Assembly: GCF_028009165.1 (NCBI RefSeq)
Contig: NC_079243.1
Location: forward strand, 4,464,001-4,528,000
DNA length: 64,000 bases
Origin: Akanthomyces muscarius
Taxonomy: Eukaryota > Ascomycota > Sordariomycetes > Hypocreales > Cordycipitaceae
Direction of reading: 5' to 3'
Position numbers and translations under genes: made by a program. Within the stretch, counting starts at the first letter, position 1. Every line of letters starts with the position of its first letter. The notes below the pieces were generated by a model. The model worked only from the letters and a program-made list of their open reading frames with translations. It did not search any database and had not been told where the DNA came from. Below, in pieces: positions 10,472 to 21,051 of this stretch.

Positions 10472-13152
10472 CTAGCTGGATAATGCTAGACATGCATCCA
10501 CCGCCAAACCGACTCTGAATCGTTTGTTAGCCACCATGTACACTGAGTGAAATGGGAGAATGAAACTCACCTGCCCTGCTTCTCATAGACCACGTCGCTG
10601 ATAACGTCCTTGTCGAGGTCAGGGAACATGCCCGCCAGCGTCTCGACCACGTTGGCGTGCTCTGCTCGCTGCAAGCGCTGCGCCTCGGCCGTCTCGGCGC
10701 TCGCCTGTCGCGCGGCGGCTTCCTCGGCCGAGAGCGCATGTTGCTGAGTCGAAAGCGGCTGCTGCGTTTGCGGGCGCGCCGAGGCGCGGACATCTTCCGC
10801 ACTGGGTCGTGGTAGCGAGCCGCCGTCCTGCGACGACCGTGGCGGGATACCTGGCGACTGGCGCGCGCTGTTGGCGCCGCGGGATGACGACGGAGACGAG
10901 GTGGGCTCGTCGGAGAACATGCGGCCAATGGTCGTGAGGGGTCGCTGGATGGTGCGCAAAAGACCAGAAATGGCAGGGCCCTCGCCTGGCTCCGTCTCGC
11001 TGTCGTAGCTGCGGCGCGTCGTCGACTGAGGTCCTGTTTCCTGGCCGCCGGCGCCATCGACGCCCCAGGCCGACTTCTCAGAAAAAGTGGCCTGCTGGCG
11101 AATGGTGGGCGACATGGCCTGGTTGCGCTCAGCAATGGCGGAGACGGCTGCCTCGACACTCTTTTCAAATTCGTCGTCGCTGATGGTGAGCGATGTGCGG
11201 TCCATGTTTTCGACGAATTGTACCGCGCCCATCTATAAACGTCAGTACAAGGGCACAGGGGTTGTCGCGTCTTGTCCAAAGCGGAAGCATACCAGGGACG
11301 ATAGATAGTAGCCAGCCTCGCCGCCGAGGCGATCTTGGTTCCGGAATCGCAAAATGTATTGTACATTAGATACTAGATGCTCAGGGTTTGATTGCAGAAC
11401 GACATAGATAAGTAGGGGCATGAAAGAGTCGGCCGACGAGTCGGACTTGTTGTGTTTGAGCAGGCCTGGGGACGTCAATCAGTACAAGACCTTGCAGCGC
11501 ACGGTGTATAAACGCACCAAAGATGACTTTGCAACAATTCAAAACGCAAATAATCTTGTCTCGCGGAGCGCGATATGACTTGATTTTTAATAATTCTGTT
11601 CTTATTAGCTTGCGCGATATTAATAGAAACGGCGAGACAAACCTTGCTGCGCCAGCTTCAGGAATTTTCGTCCGCTGTCTTCAATCTTTGGGATATCCAG
11701 ATGCTCGGGCTTGATCCACCCGTAAATGTTAATCTTTTGCGTGACAATGTCGTCTCGTTCGACGTCCTCCTGATGCTGCCCGCGACGACCTGGTCCCATC
11801 GGCAGCTCACCGCCGCGCTTCTTTGGCCGGGCGCCGGGAACCGGCTTCGGAGGCGGAATGGCGGGGGAAAAGGTTTGCGAGTAGAGCCGGTTCATGACGA
11901 GCTTCTCCATGCCCTCCCGCGCATTGTCAAAATCTGCGTCCGAAACGTCGCGCCAGACCTCGCAAAGCATCATTTTATTGGCGATGAAGGCCAGAAAGTC
12001 GCTAATGATTTTGACCTGCTCATGCACCATCCACTGGCGCTTGGCGAATTCCGTCAAGAAGGACTTGAGATAGCGTGCGACGGGGTCGGCCTTTTTGTTT
12101 CGCAGCTGCTCGAGGAACCTGTGAAAGTCAAAGGGCAGCGTAGGCTCCGGCTCCGGCTCCGGGGGCGGTGGGCGATGCATGGACAGTTGGGGGGATGTCG
12201 GCGAGGCAAGGCTGGTCGACCCCCGGGCTTCTCTGCTCCGGGGCGGCGTGCCAAACGATCCGTCTTTGGGAGGTACTGGCGGGCCCTGGTCGTCGACACC
12301 TTGTCGCTCCTTGATCGGCGAGGAAGTAGAGACGCCGGCGGCATCCGAATCTGGCCCCTGGCTGGCGTTGCCGGTGGACAGCGGCTCGAGGCTCGACTTT
12401 CTGGGCGGATGCAGCACGGGGCCGGCACCGAATATAGGCGAAGCAATCTCCAGCCTTGGGCTCATGACCTCGTCGGCTCCGGGTCCGCCTCCGTACTCGC
12501 TGAACTGCTCCATGATGCTTTGAATCTCGGATCGGGACCCGCCATCCTGCTCCTCTTCGCTGGTATACTTCTTGTCCCCATTTTCGGAGCCTGATCTGGT
12601 CGGCGAGAAGTCGTCGGAGCGATGCGACCTGGCCGCGTTGGAAGGCGACCGTGAGGACGGCTGCGAGGTTATTGGTGTCGCGGGTGTGGGGTCGACGTAG
12701 CTCGAGGGCTGTGGTGTAAGGTACTGGGTGGAAATGTCGTTTTCCTTAATTTTCGGAGGCCTGATGGTGATGGCCGAGGCAGACATGCTATCGTGGCCTT
12801 GTGCGCTCATCGGATCCTCACTTTGTTTTGCATCAGTAGCATCGGCCGTGAAGTGCGCGGACAATTTGGGGCCAGTCTGCGCAGGCGGTGTAGTCGGGGC
12901 TGGCGTTTCGGATGCAGACTCAGCCACGTGTGCGGTATCGGAAATTATGTTGTCGGTCGACGAGGACTCTTTGTCGGGGACATCACTTGCCGGCAATCCT
13001 GGCGACTGCTGCTTCGTCGTGGCCAAGTCTGCAGCCGCAGCGGCGTCGTCTCTCTTGACCTCAACATCGATGGCCGTCTGTTGAGCGACAGGCTCGCTGG
13101 TAGACTGGGATGTCGATTCTGGCTCCCCAGAGGGCTGCTCCGGGGCAGTCAT
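10472..13152 (-). CDS. VPS9: Vps9-type Rab5 guanine nucleotide exchange factor
   Basis: Four exons: 13152-11643, 11465-11293, 11232-10571 and 10514-10472, giving 795 aa. The N-terminal 330 residues are Ser/Thr/Pro-rich and disordered. A helical-bundle plus VPS9 domain lies at about 330-590, running through FHRFLEQLRN, SADSFMPLLIYVVL, NPEHLVSNVQYILRFR and GEAGYYLSSL; it joins cleanly across introns 1 and 2. A CUE domain ends the protein (about 755-795). Its last helix (VGLAVDACLALSS) is supplied only by the 43-nt final exon, whose intron carries CTAAC and CAG. Known role of the family: activates Vps21/Rab5 GTPases on endosomes, with CUE binding ubiquitin. Gene and domain order are as expected. 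Confidence 0.93.
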
Positions 13153-14170
13153 GCCCTGCTAAAGGATGTGCTTTCAGATGTTTGCGGTCGGTCGAGGGCG
13201 ATGGTGGTGGTGAGGGGTGGTGAGGGGCGCGGCTTCAGCTCGTGATCCAACAGAGAGAGCTTGTGTAGCTCGAGCTGCGGTATACTTGTTGAGCCACATG
13301 TACTGGCAGCCGGCTCGATCTGGCGTAAAAGACTGCACTGATGCAGATCTCCTGATAAGTGTAAGTAAAAGTCAAAAGAAGAGGACCGGGCGGCAGCGCT
13401 TCGAAAGACAAGACGCAGCGCTAGCAGAAGCGTGAACGAGGTTAGATGCAGGTTGCTGTTGCAGTTGCAGCCGGAAGCTGCCTTTGGGGATGTAAGGCTG
13501 GGCGGGGGTTTCGGCTCCGTCTTAAGGTAGGTACCTACAGATTAGTCTTCGTCTTACGTAGGCGGCGCGCGGCTTGGTAGGAGGCGCAGACGGTGGTTGC
13601 CCGCGATAGGGCAAATTTGGCAAAGAAATGATGCTTGGATATTGGAGATCTGGTGACTAAGTATGTTGATCCACTAGATCCTATTTAATTACTCAACAGT
13701 TTAATTTTTAGCTGCCAAGTGTCGTAGCGCTTGAAGGCGTTCGCAGGCTGTTGGCAGTGTACCTTATTACCTACCTAGGTACCTACCTAGTATTACAGCG
13801 GCCTTGGTGGGTGAGTCCGGCGGCTGACAATGCCCTGTAAAGTCGGCATTTGCACTGAACTGCAACAGGCTACCTATTGTGTGTGTCAGAGAAGCTGTCT
13901 CATGACATGCTTTGCGAGCTTTTTCCCCATGATTTGGAAAGGCTTTCAAAAACGCCTTGTGGCAACGCTTGACCAGCTTGATCGTCAACCCGTCGCGTCG
14001 GGTATTGCTCACACGCCGATTCAGCCGCACAGTCACAAGATGGTGCCTGCAGGTGTTGAATGCTATATTAACCCCAATCCAATACATCAAAGTAATCGCA
14101 GCCTTTTTTCATGCTTATATGTAGTATCAAAAAAAAGAAGAAGAAACCCTCTCACCATACGACAACAACA
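13153..14170. promoter_or_regulatory. Divergent promoter of VPS9 and DUF4291 gene
   Basis: One kilobase between two divergent starts. It holds palindromic TACCTAGGTACCTA elements at 13526-13545 and 13767-13793. No coding frame of note. Confidence 0.45.
13767..13793. repeat. Palindromic TACCTAGGTACCTA element
   Basis: Overlapping perfect palindromes built of TACCTA and TAGGTA. Similar short versions occur near 6034, 13526 and 60650, always between genes. Confidence 0.6.
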
Positions 14171-14803
14171 ATGCCCGAAGACACTCCCACCACCGTCCCC
14201 TACCGCCAAATCAGAGCCCGGTACGACGACACCACCATCACCGTCTACCAGGCCTACTCGGCCACCATTGCCGACGCCGCTGTCGCCGCCCAGCGCCTAT
14301 CCGCCTCGCCCGACTTTAAGCCCGGCCGCATGACCTGGGTCAAGCCGAGCTGGGCGTGGATGATGTACCGCGCCGGCTACTCGTACAAGGATGCCCGCCA
14401 GGCGCGCATCCTCGCCCTGCGCATGACGCACGAGCGCTTTCTCGCGCTCCTCCAACGCGGCGTCCTGTCTCATGGCAACCAAGACACGGCCCGGGACAAG
14501 GCCGGCGAGGTCCGCGTCCAGTGGGATCCGGAGCGCACGCCGGGCCTCGAGCGGCTGCCGCACCGCAGCATCCAGATTGGCATCCCGGCGGGCCTGAGCG
14601 AGCAGTGGGCGAATGAGTGGATTGTGTCGATTGAAGACGTCACCCAGACGGCGAGGGACCTTAAAAAGGCGCTGGAGGAAGATGCGGATGTATCGTTGGA
14701 GGCGCTAATAGAGCGTGGGCTCGTGCCAGAGGAGAGGCCCTTTGCGGTGCCAGATAGTATCATGACCAAGCTGGACATGACACAAGCCGAGCCGAATACT
14801 TAG
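14171..14803 (+). CDS. DUF4291 family protein
   Basis: Single exon, 210 aa, beginning MPEDTPTTVPYRQIRARYD. I use the ATG at 14171 because it starts right before the conserved YRQIRA motif; an upstream in-frame ATG at 14111 would add a lysine-rich non-conserved 20 residues. Conserved features are YRQIRARYDD, VYQAYS, MTWVKPSWAWMMYRAGY, the HERF helix, and the VQWDPERTP and RSIQIGI strands. This layout matches the DUF4291 family of bacteria and fungi. Its biochemical role is not known to me. It is compact and soluble, with no signal peptide. Confidence 0.85.
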   Translation: MPEDTPTTVPYRQIRARYDDTTITVYQAYSATIADAAVAAQRLSASPDFKPGRMTWVKPSWAWMMYRAGYSYKDARQARILALRMTHERFLALLQRGVLSHGNQDTARDKAGEVRVQWDPERTPGLERLPHRSIQIGIPAGLSEQWANEWIVSIEDVTQTARDLKKALEEDADVSLEALIERGLVPEERPFAVPDSIMTKLDMTQAEPNT

Positions 14804-14907
14804 AATAATCAATGATACCCTCTGTTAGTTTTCATCAAAAACTAGTTGGAAAGATACAACAGCTCAAAACTCGTCCATACGTGACCAGGCAATGACTGGA
14901 GGAAAGG

Positions 14908-16734
14908 CTAGCACCGCATCAGCTGCAAGTGATAAAACAACCACGAGTACCGCACTATGAACCCGAATTCCACCCTCACCCCATACGGTTGCATCAGCTC
15001 CAGCGCCCTCGTGTTCTTGTCCTTGACGCCATCCAGATCTCCGCTCTCCACCTTGCTCGGCTCCTCAAACGCGTGCCACGGCACCGCATACAGCCCCGGC
15101 GTGCCAAACGGGTTCGCCGGCAGCGGCTCCAGCCCGGCCACCAGACACACGCGCGTCGCCTTCTTGGCTCTTCCGCCGACCATACCCGCGAGCGGACCGC
15201 CAAGGCCCGCGAGCGGCGAGTCGTGATCCAGCAGCAGCTCCACCGCGCCGCACACCACCGGGCCCGTCATGTTCTCGACGGCCGGCACGGGGTTGACGCG
15301 GAAGTTGACCTCGTAGCAGTCAATGTTCTCCGAGAAGACGTGCCACGTCGGCGACCGCGACGCCACCCTGACCGCGGTCGCCCTCCCCGAGCCTCCTCCC
15401 TCGTCCTGCAGCTCCGGAAACAGCAATATGCCGTTGGGCGTTAGCGACGGCGCGAGCGTCGTCGGCACAAAGATGCTCATGGGCTTTACCGTCTTGAACA
15501 CGATATTCCCGACATAGTAGTCCTCCTTGTGGATGCCGTCGTCGGGCATCTGCCGCCTCTGCAGCTCCGTGATGAGGCTCGTCAGCTTCCGCGGCGCCAC
15601 GACGCGGCTCATCATGCACAGCGGGACGAGATCCGCGCGCACGCGCACAAACCGCGTCTCGTCGGCGTGCGCGGTGCGCTGCAGCAGGATCGCCGGCGTG
15701 AATAGCGCCTCGGTGGCGTCGCGCCGCATGTCGCACGCCAGCAGCGCCAGGAAGATGGTTCCCGACGCGTCGCAGGGGAACGGCGTCAGTGGCAGATCAA
15801 TCTGCACGCCGAGCCGCGAGACGATGCTCGTACTGCGCTTCGACTTGGTGGACAGGTAACGCGAGCGCCGCGGCACGAGATCGGTGAAGAGCCCGAACCG
15901 CTCCGGGCCGTCGGCGAGGAGCCCGCAGAATGGGTTGCTGGCGGGTGGCTCCTCGTCGAGGCGCCAGACAAAGATGGACTCGTCGTCGGTGGCGCGAATT
16001 ATTTCTTCCTGGAGACGCCGAAATGCCTTGGCGCGGCCTTCGCCGTAGAGAAGCGGCATGTTGATGTCAAAGAGCCCCAGGAGGCTGTAGGCCGTGTCCT
16101 CCTCGCGCGTCGTCACGCGCTTCGCCGCCCAGCTCATCCGCTCGGCAACGGACGTGAGCTCCAACAAGCGCGAGACGCTTGCGGTAGCGGTCGTGGGCGA
16201 AAAGGACAGAATGTCCGCCGGGATGCCAGTCACGGCACGAATGGCCGAGCTCAAAGCGGCCCGCGTTCCCATGCCCTGCCAGTCGCCATTGTAGAACTCG
16301 ACTTGGCGCGGGGCAATGAGCTCCTGCAGCGTCCAGCCTCTGCTAAACCAGCGACTGCTGCCTCGACCGCTGCTGGCAGCAAAATCTACGGGGTCCTGAC
16401 CCGCGACCACATCAGAGAGATAGACGTAGCAGACGGCGGCCATTTCGTACCACTGAAACATGGAGTTGATGGCCTCGGAGAGCTCTGCGCTGCTGGACTT
16501 GTCGATGCAGCAGGTGTCAATCCATATGTAAGCGAGCTCCTGCGCGGCCGCCAGCTGTGCGCTCCGTCGAATCTTGACCCATCCTTGCGAGGACGCATTG
16601 TAAAAGTTGCCTTGCAGTTCCTGGAAAGTAACCTCGCCAGGCTCCCACGTATGCGATAGGATGGCATAGGGTGGTATGTCCCCGCCCGCAAAGAACTCGA
16701 GCTCCAGGCTGCGAGTATTAAGTAGTCGCATCAC
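14908..16734 (-). CDS. HET-domain protein
   Basis: Single exon, 608 aa. The HET domain begins near residue 23 (YAILSHTWEPGEVTFQEL), followed by the IWIDTCCIDK core, MFQWYEMAAVCYVYLSDV and SRGWTLQELIAPRQVEFY. The block AKRVTTREEDTAYSLLGLFD leads into MPLLYGEGRAKAFRRLQEEI. These are the signatures of fungal HET proteins related to HET-E and HET-D N-termini, linked to vegetative incompatibility and allorecognition cell death. The C-terminal 350 residues carry no NACHT, WD40 or ankyrin repeats that I can see. It lies tail to tail with the DUF4291 gene, about 100 bp apart. No start ambiguity of note (MMRLLN). Confidence 0.93.
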   Translation of the reverse strand: MMRLLNTRSLELEFFAGGDIPPYAILSHTWEPGEVTFQELQGNFYNASSQGWVKIRRSAQLAAAQELAYIWIDTCCIDKSSSAELSEAINSMFQWYEMAAVCYVYLSDVVAGQDPVDFAASSGRGSSRWFSRGWTLQELIAPRQVEFYNGDWQGMGTRAALSSAIRAVTGIPADILSFSPTTATASVSRLLELTSVAERMSWAAKRVTTREEDTAYSLLGLFDINMPLLYGEGRAKAFRRLQEEIIRATDDESIFVWRLDEEPPASNPFCGLLADGPERFGLFTDLVPRRSRYLSTKSKRSTSIVSRLGVQIDLPLTPFPCDASGTIFLALLACDMRRDATEALFTPAILLQRTAHADETRFVRVRADLVPLCMMSRVVAPRKLTSLITELQRRQMPDDGIHKEDYYVGNIVFKTVKPMSIFVPTTLAPSLTPNGILLFPELQDEGGGSGRATAVRVASRSPTWHVFSENIDCYEVNFRVNPVPAVENMTGPVVCGAVELLLDHDSPLAGLGGPLAGMVGGRAKKATRVCLVAGLEPLPANPFGTPGLYAVPWHAFEEPSKVESGDLDGVKDKNTRALELMQPYGVRVEFGFIVRYSWLFYHLQLMRC

Positions 16735-17201
16735 CTCCAGCTATGGCCAGAAACCGTTTGCATGCTCACTTTCCCGCAGCAGTGCCGGGCATATAGCGGT
16801 GACAGGCCTGCTGATGTCAAGTTTAGCTTGGTGATCACAAAGCGGAGTTTGCGCTGTACTCGTCTGCCTGCATCCACTGGCCAAGCTAGCCCGCGATGCG
16901 CCCAGCGTCGTGTTTGTATCATTAGTCACAAATCCAAGCAGAGTCCAGGATCCTGAATCAGGCATAATGTATTAACGATCCTTTGTCTAGTCTTGTACAG
17001 CCGCCGACACTTGTAGTCAGCCTCATCCCTCAATCATAGCGCAATGCGTGGGTAGCGCTGGGATTCAGCTCCATCCCCAGGAAACGTCTCAGAAAACCAA
17101 AGAGAAATGCTCCAAAATAACGCCGTTTGTTTGTATTCCCCGACATGTTTGCACAGAGTATTCTTCTGTCCATTATCCCTCCACCATCTCGATGCTATTA
17201 T
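16735..17201. other. HET gene promoter and V-ATPase f 3' region
   Basis: About 470 bp upstream of the HET gene and downstream of the V-ATPase f gene, which lie on the same strand. I see no gene or repeat. Confidence 0.5.
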
Positions 17202-17629
17202 TTATAGGGCAATGCTGCCTCGTCGGTTCTCGCGCACGTGGAGCATGCCTTGGCAGCCACAAAAGACGAAGAAGCCCTGCAGGAGATTTGTTAGATGAGA
17301 AAAAAGGACGGAGACAAGATGGTTCAAGCTGCAGGATTGGACGCACAAGGTAGACAAATACCGCCGTAAGGATGGTGCCCGAAATGGCGACGCCTTCCTC
17401 AGGCGTGGGATCCTCGTTGCCGCCGACAAACTCCTCGTGGCCGCTGCGGTACACAATCGCCAGGGCGGACAGAATAACAATGGCAAATACCGAGACGACG
17501 GTGCTGTAGACGCATGGCAAGGTTAGCTTCCGTGGACTGCGCTCGAGGTGCTGGAGCGCCCTCGCGGTGGGGGAGCTTCTGCGCGACGTACCAGGACCAG
17601 GCGTGGCCGGCGCTGACGACGGGCTTCAT
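17202..17629 (-). CDS. V-ATPase Vo subunit f (small two-TM protein)
   Basis: Three exons: 17629-17592, 17503-17347 and 17276-17202, giving 89 aa. The product starts MKPVVSAGHAWSCTVVS, has TM1 at about residues 14-32 (VVSVFAIVILSALAIVY), a conserved SGHEEFVGG and EDP loop, TM2 at about 48-75 (GTILTAVFVYL into FFVFCG), and a basic tail ending RRGSIAL. This closely matches the yeast YPR170W-B product, now known as V-ATPase subunit f and related to animal RNaseK. It sits in the Vo membrane sector. No single unspliced frame contains the whole protein, so automated callers may miss it. All three junctions restore the family pattern. Confidence 0.88.
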
Positions 17630-18137
17630 GGCAGGCGGGTTGGCGGTGTTTGTTGTGCGGTGATTCGTGTGCAATGGAATCAGTCGGGATTTTGTCGGGC
17701 GGGGAGACTCGTCTCGTCGGGCGCGATTAAAGGAACGGAGGGATGCTCGAGCAGATGATGAATGCACTTTTGGCGTTGTCGCTGTGACGCAGGAGCTTCT
17801 GGCCTTGGCTTCATGTGGAGACGTGGCAGCACTGCTGATTGGCTATAGCCGGGTAATCTTCGAACTCGACTACGTACTAAATAAATGTTTAGATATCGAT
17901 CTAGTTTCATTCATATTGTTAGGCTCGGTGAGCATTACAAATTTTTTTGAGATTTAAACTCCGTCGAACAGTCGCGCTGTTACCTCGTCTTCTGAACAAA
18001 TTAGCCGCAACAGGTTGGCCGGCGAAAGACACCAGCTTTAGATCACGGGCAAGGGTTTTAGAGCGTACAGAAAGTCTTCAGCTCAAGCGGGATGCAGTTT
18101 TAAGTCGTAATATGTGCTTGTATATACTTTAAATTGC
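17630..18137. other. Promoter of V-ATPase f and 3' end of Zn2Cys6 gene
   Basis: About 500 bp with no recognisable coding content. AT-rich at 17870-17960. Confidence 0.5.
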
Positions 18138-20203
18138 TCAAGTCAGGATATTCGTTGGCTCGTAAAAGCATTGGTCCCATTCCTTCTTGCCAGACGCCCA
18201 AAACTCCCGCAGCTTATCGTACAAATGAATCGCGCCGCCGTCTGCGCCATACACAAATCGTAAGCTGGCTACATAATCAAGGATAATTCTTTGCTCTTCT
18301 TCCTCATGATTGCTGTAGGCGACGCCAAGAACGGCGGCGTGCCAGAGAAGGCCTTCTATGGATGGCGCAGCGGGGAGTGCCCGCTGAAATAGCGTAAAGA
18401 GATGCTCACGATATCGTGTTCGTGTGGTGGAGTATAGTTGTGTAATTGTGTAAATCAGTTCGTGGTTATCATCTCCTCGATGAGCCTCGTGCGCCTGTGG
18501 CGTCGCGGCTTCGGGCGGATACGTGAAGACGGCTGCTAGCGGACCTGGCAGCGACAGTATGCCGTACAGAGCCACGGCGTATTGGAACGCGCGGCCGACA
18601 ACGGGATAGAACTCGTGGTCTGTCGGATACGGCTCTGTCCAGCCGGCGGGATCAAAGTGCTGGATCTTGGCAAACGCCTCGCGTGCCAAGGGAACGAGCC
18701 TGTCGACTACCGCTGCATCGGTGCAGCCGGCCACGAGGGTTCGCAGATGAGTGATGCGGCTTATTGCTTGAAAGAGGACCGTTGGGCATGGAAACGCGTG
18801 AAACCCGGTGTGAGAGTATGCAGTGTCAATGTCCTCGTCGGACCAGTTGGACATGAGTTTGATCTGTTGATCAGCAGGGCTGGTAGAGTTGCACATTGCA
18901 GATGCGCTTTAGGGACGGTCAGTAAGAGGGTCAAAAAGTCACGTCACTCAAGTGAGGCAATGCTTACATCAAGGCAAGCTGCGATGACATTGCAGGCGGT
19001 TTCGGCAGTCTGAACAGTGTGGGTATGCCGCCATACGTCTTTACCAAGGCGCCGAAGCCTTCTGCATGAGCTCGCCAAGTCGGAATCGAGAGAGTCAGCT
19101 GTGATTGGGGATCAGCGTTAGCAATGCCGCCCACACACCGAAAGAAAAAGGCCAGTGGGGGATTCGAGTCGTACTTCGGTATGCATGAGATCCACGACCC
19201 GGTGAAGGACAAAGTATACGTTCTTCTCCAACGCCATGAACCGGTTCAGATTGCTAACGGCGAGGGCCATCTGGTGGAACAGGCGCTCCCACACCGGTTT
19301 GATGGCCGGCAGTGCGCCGTACACGTTTTGTACTTGGTGCGCCGAGGACATGCACTGGACGCGATGGCTCAGGATCTGCATGACGAAGCTGGCCGAGTCG
19401 AAGCCCTCGTCTCGCATCATCCTTTTCGCCTGGTAGCTCGAAACGTAGGCGCTGTCCCCAGTCGCATGGAATCCGTGCATGGGGAGCATGACCGTGATAT
19501 CTGCGGAGTGCGTATTTCGTTAGCGACCAGGGTCAAGCAAGCTACTGCGGCGCATGCCGAGGGCCCAGAGAGCATGGCAGTGCCCGCGCCGACGGGATGG
19601 GAAGGGACGAAGGCAGGCGTACAATACTGCAAGGACTCGGTGACATGCCAGTCAGGCGAGGGCAGCCCTTTGGCCGGCGGCGGCGGCGGTTCGGGCGAGG
19701 ATGACGAGCCTGATGACGAGGTCGTCTCGGGGCTGCTGCTTGCTGCTTCGTAGGTGCACGTACGGCCGGTGAGGGAGCACCGTTTGCACGCGGGCTTTGC
19801 CTCGTCACACTTGATGCGACGACTCCTACAGCATTAAGAGTAGAATTGTCCAGTTAGTTTCCAGATCCATCATTCGTGACTTTCTTTTCTTCTCCATCAT
19901 AGCAGCGCGCTGGGAACAAGGGGGGCTCGTTGGGCACACGAACCGGCAAGTGACGCATCCCGTCTTGACGCGCGCCGTCCAGCGCTTCTTGCGCGGCTGC
20001 GAGGCGTCCGCCCGGTTCGGGCTCGGTAGGGCGTCGAGCGTCTGACTGAAGAGATCCGAATCCTCGCGCAGCTTTCGGACGACGGTTTTCAGATCCGTTT
20101 CGCGCGGCGCGCGTAGGTCCAGGCTCCGCTCGTCGAAGAAGGTCACGACCGAGTTGGACAATTGCTCACGGTGGTCGAGCGGCAGCCTACCGTGCCCATT
20201 CAT
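18138..20203 (-). CDS. Zn(II)2Cys6 transcription factor
   Basis: Five exons: 20203-19944, 19825-19623, 19500-19175, 19098-18968 and 18906-18138, giving 562 aa. The zinc cluster spans residues 83-110, with Cys at 83, 86, 93, 100, 103 and 110 (CVTCRSRRIKC, CKRCSLTGRTC). Intron 1 falls inside the cluster. A Ser/Pro/Gly linker follows, then an all-helical fungal-specific domain of the Fungal_trans_2 type beginning ESLQYYITVMLP at about 150. The second intron is inferred from a CTAAC branch site and a junction that restores LQYYITVM; without it the frame runs through non-conserved sequence. The cluster is preceded by an unusual 80-residue acidic N-terminus. Target genes are unknown. Predicted nuclear. 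Confidence 0.85.
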
Positions 20204-20838
20204 TTCTCTTTTTTTCTCTCCTCTTTTTTTTCGTGTGTATTTTTGGCAGGACAGGGAAAGAAAGGATGCTGAAGCAACGAGGCTTTCTGGCGTTGATTAT
20301 GTAGGCATTGGCGCTGTGGTTGTCGGGAAGCGTATTGGATGTCGACTTCAAGATGGGATCGTGTTAGAAGGTCGTTAGAGTTCTCACGGCCGCAGGGGGT
20401 TTCAAGCCTCAAATTCTTTAGGCTGCGGGCGCACGATGTGACCAGGTCGCATTAGCACAATTGCCGTAACGTAATTACCAATCACCGCAGAGCGCCCCCT
20501 CTCGACCGGAGATGATACCGAATTTAGCGTCCAAGCCCGCGAATCGTTTTCTAGTTTCTGCCAGCTAATCCGTCAATAAGTAGCAGTACTGGTCAGTGAT
20601 ATCTTGTCCGTTTCTTTTCGAGGTTCTTGTTGACGCGCGGCCCCCCCCCCCGGTGGTTTATTTGGGGCATATCCTTCGATGTGCAATCCTAACGTTACCC
20701 CGCGTCCAGGCAAGATAAGGCTGGCCAGCCAAGCGTGCCAAGGCGCTGGGATGAATCTGGCGCTTTCAATTAGCTAATTTAGGTAATAAGTTACGGAGTT
20801 TGCTTTGTCTATTCCGTTCCCAACGCCGCATCGATAAC
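20204..20838. other. Zn2Cys6 promoter region
   Basis: Upstream of the Zn2Cys6 gene. It contains a C11 run at 20641-20651 and no gene. Confidence 0.45.
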
Positions 20839-20997
20839 TCATCTGAAATAAATCCTGTAAATGCCCGAAAGAAACCATCTCGCCATCCTCAGGCGCGAGT
20901 CGCCGTCGGGGCCGTCCCAGGCCTTGAAGGCGACCTCGGGGCTGCACACGGGGATGCGGACGAAGCCCGAGGTGGTGATGTCCTGCTGCTCCCTTTC
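20839..20997 (-). pseudogene. C-terminal gene relic, unknown family
   Basis: A 52-codon open segment ending in TGA reads EREQQDITTSGFVRIPVCSP, then EVAFKAWDGPDG, and ends with an aromatic/basic tail. It has clear protein-like character (an SGFVRIPVCSPEVAFKAWD block). In frame it is preceded directly by TAG at 20998-21000, which also fits an AG acceptor (GCAATAG). Upstream exons of this strand would overlap the kinase relic and are not found, so I read it as the 3' remnant of a larger gene. I do not know the family. Confidence 0.4.
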
Positions 20998-21051
20998 CTA
21001 TTGCATCCTCACATACCCATTCCATCTCGTCTCTCATTTGCCAATCCCATC

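Noticed and set aside
11644..12594. 316-codon + strand frame opposite VPS9 exon 1
   Set aside because: Antisense shadow of the disordered VPS9 N-terminus; Gly/Arg-rich with no motif.
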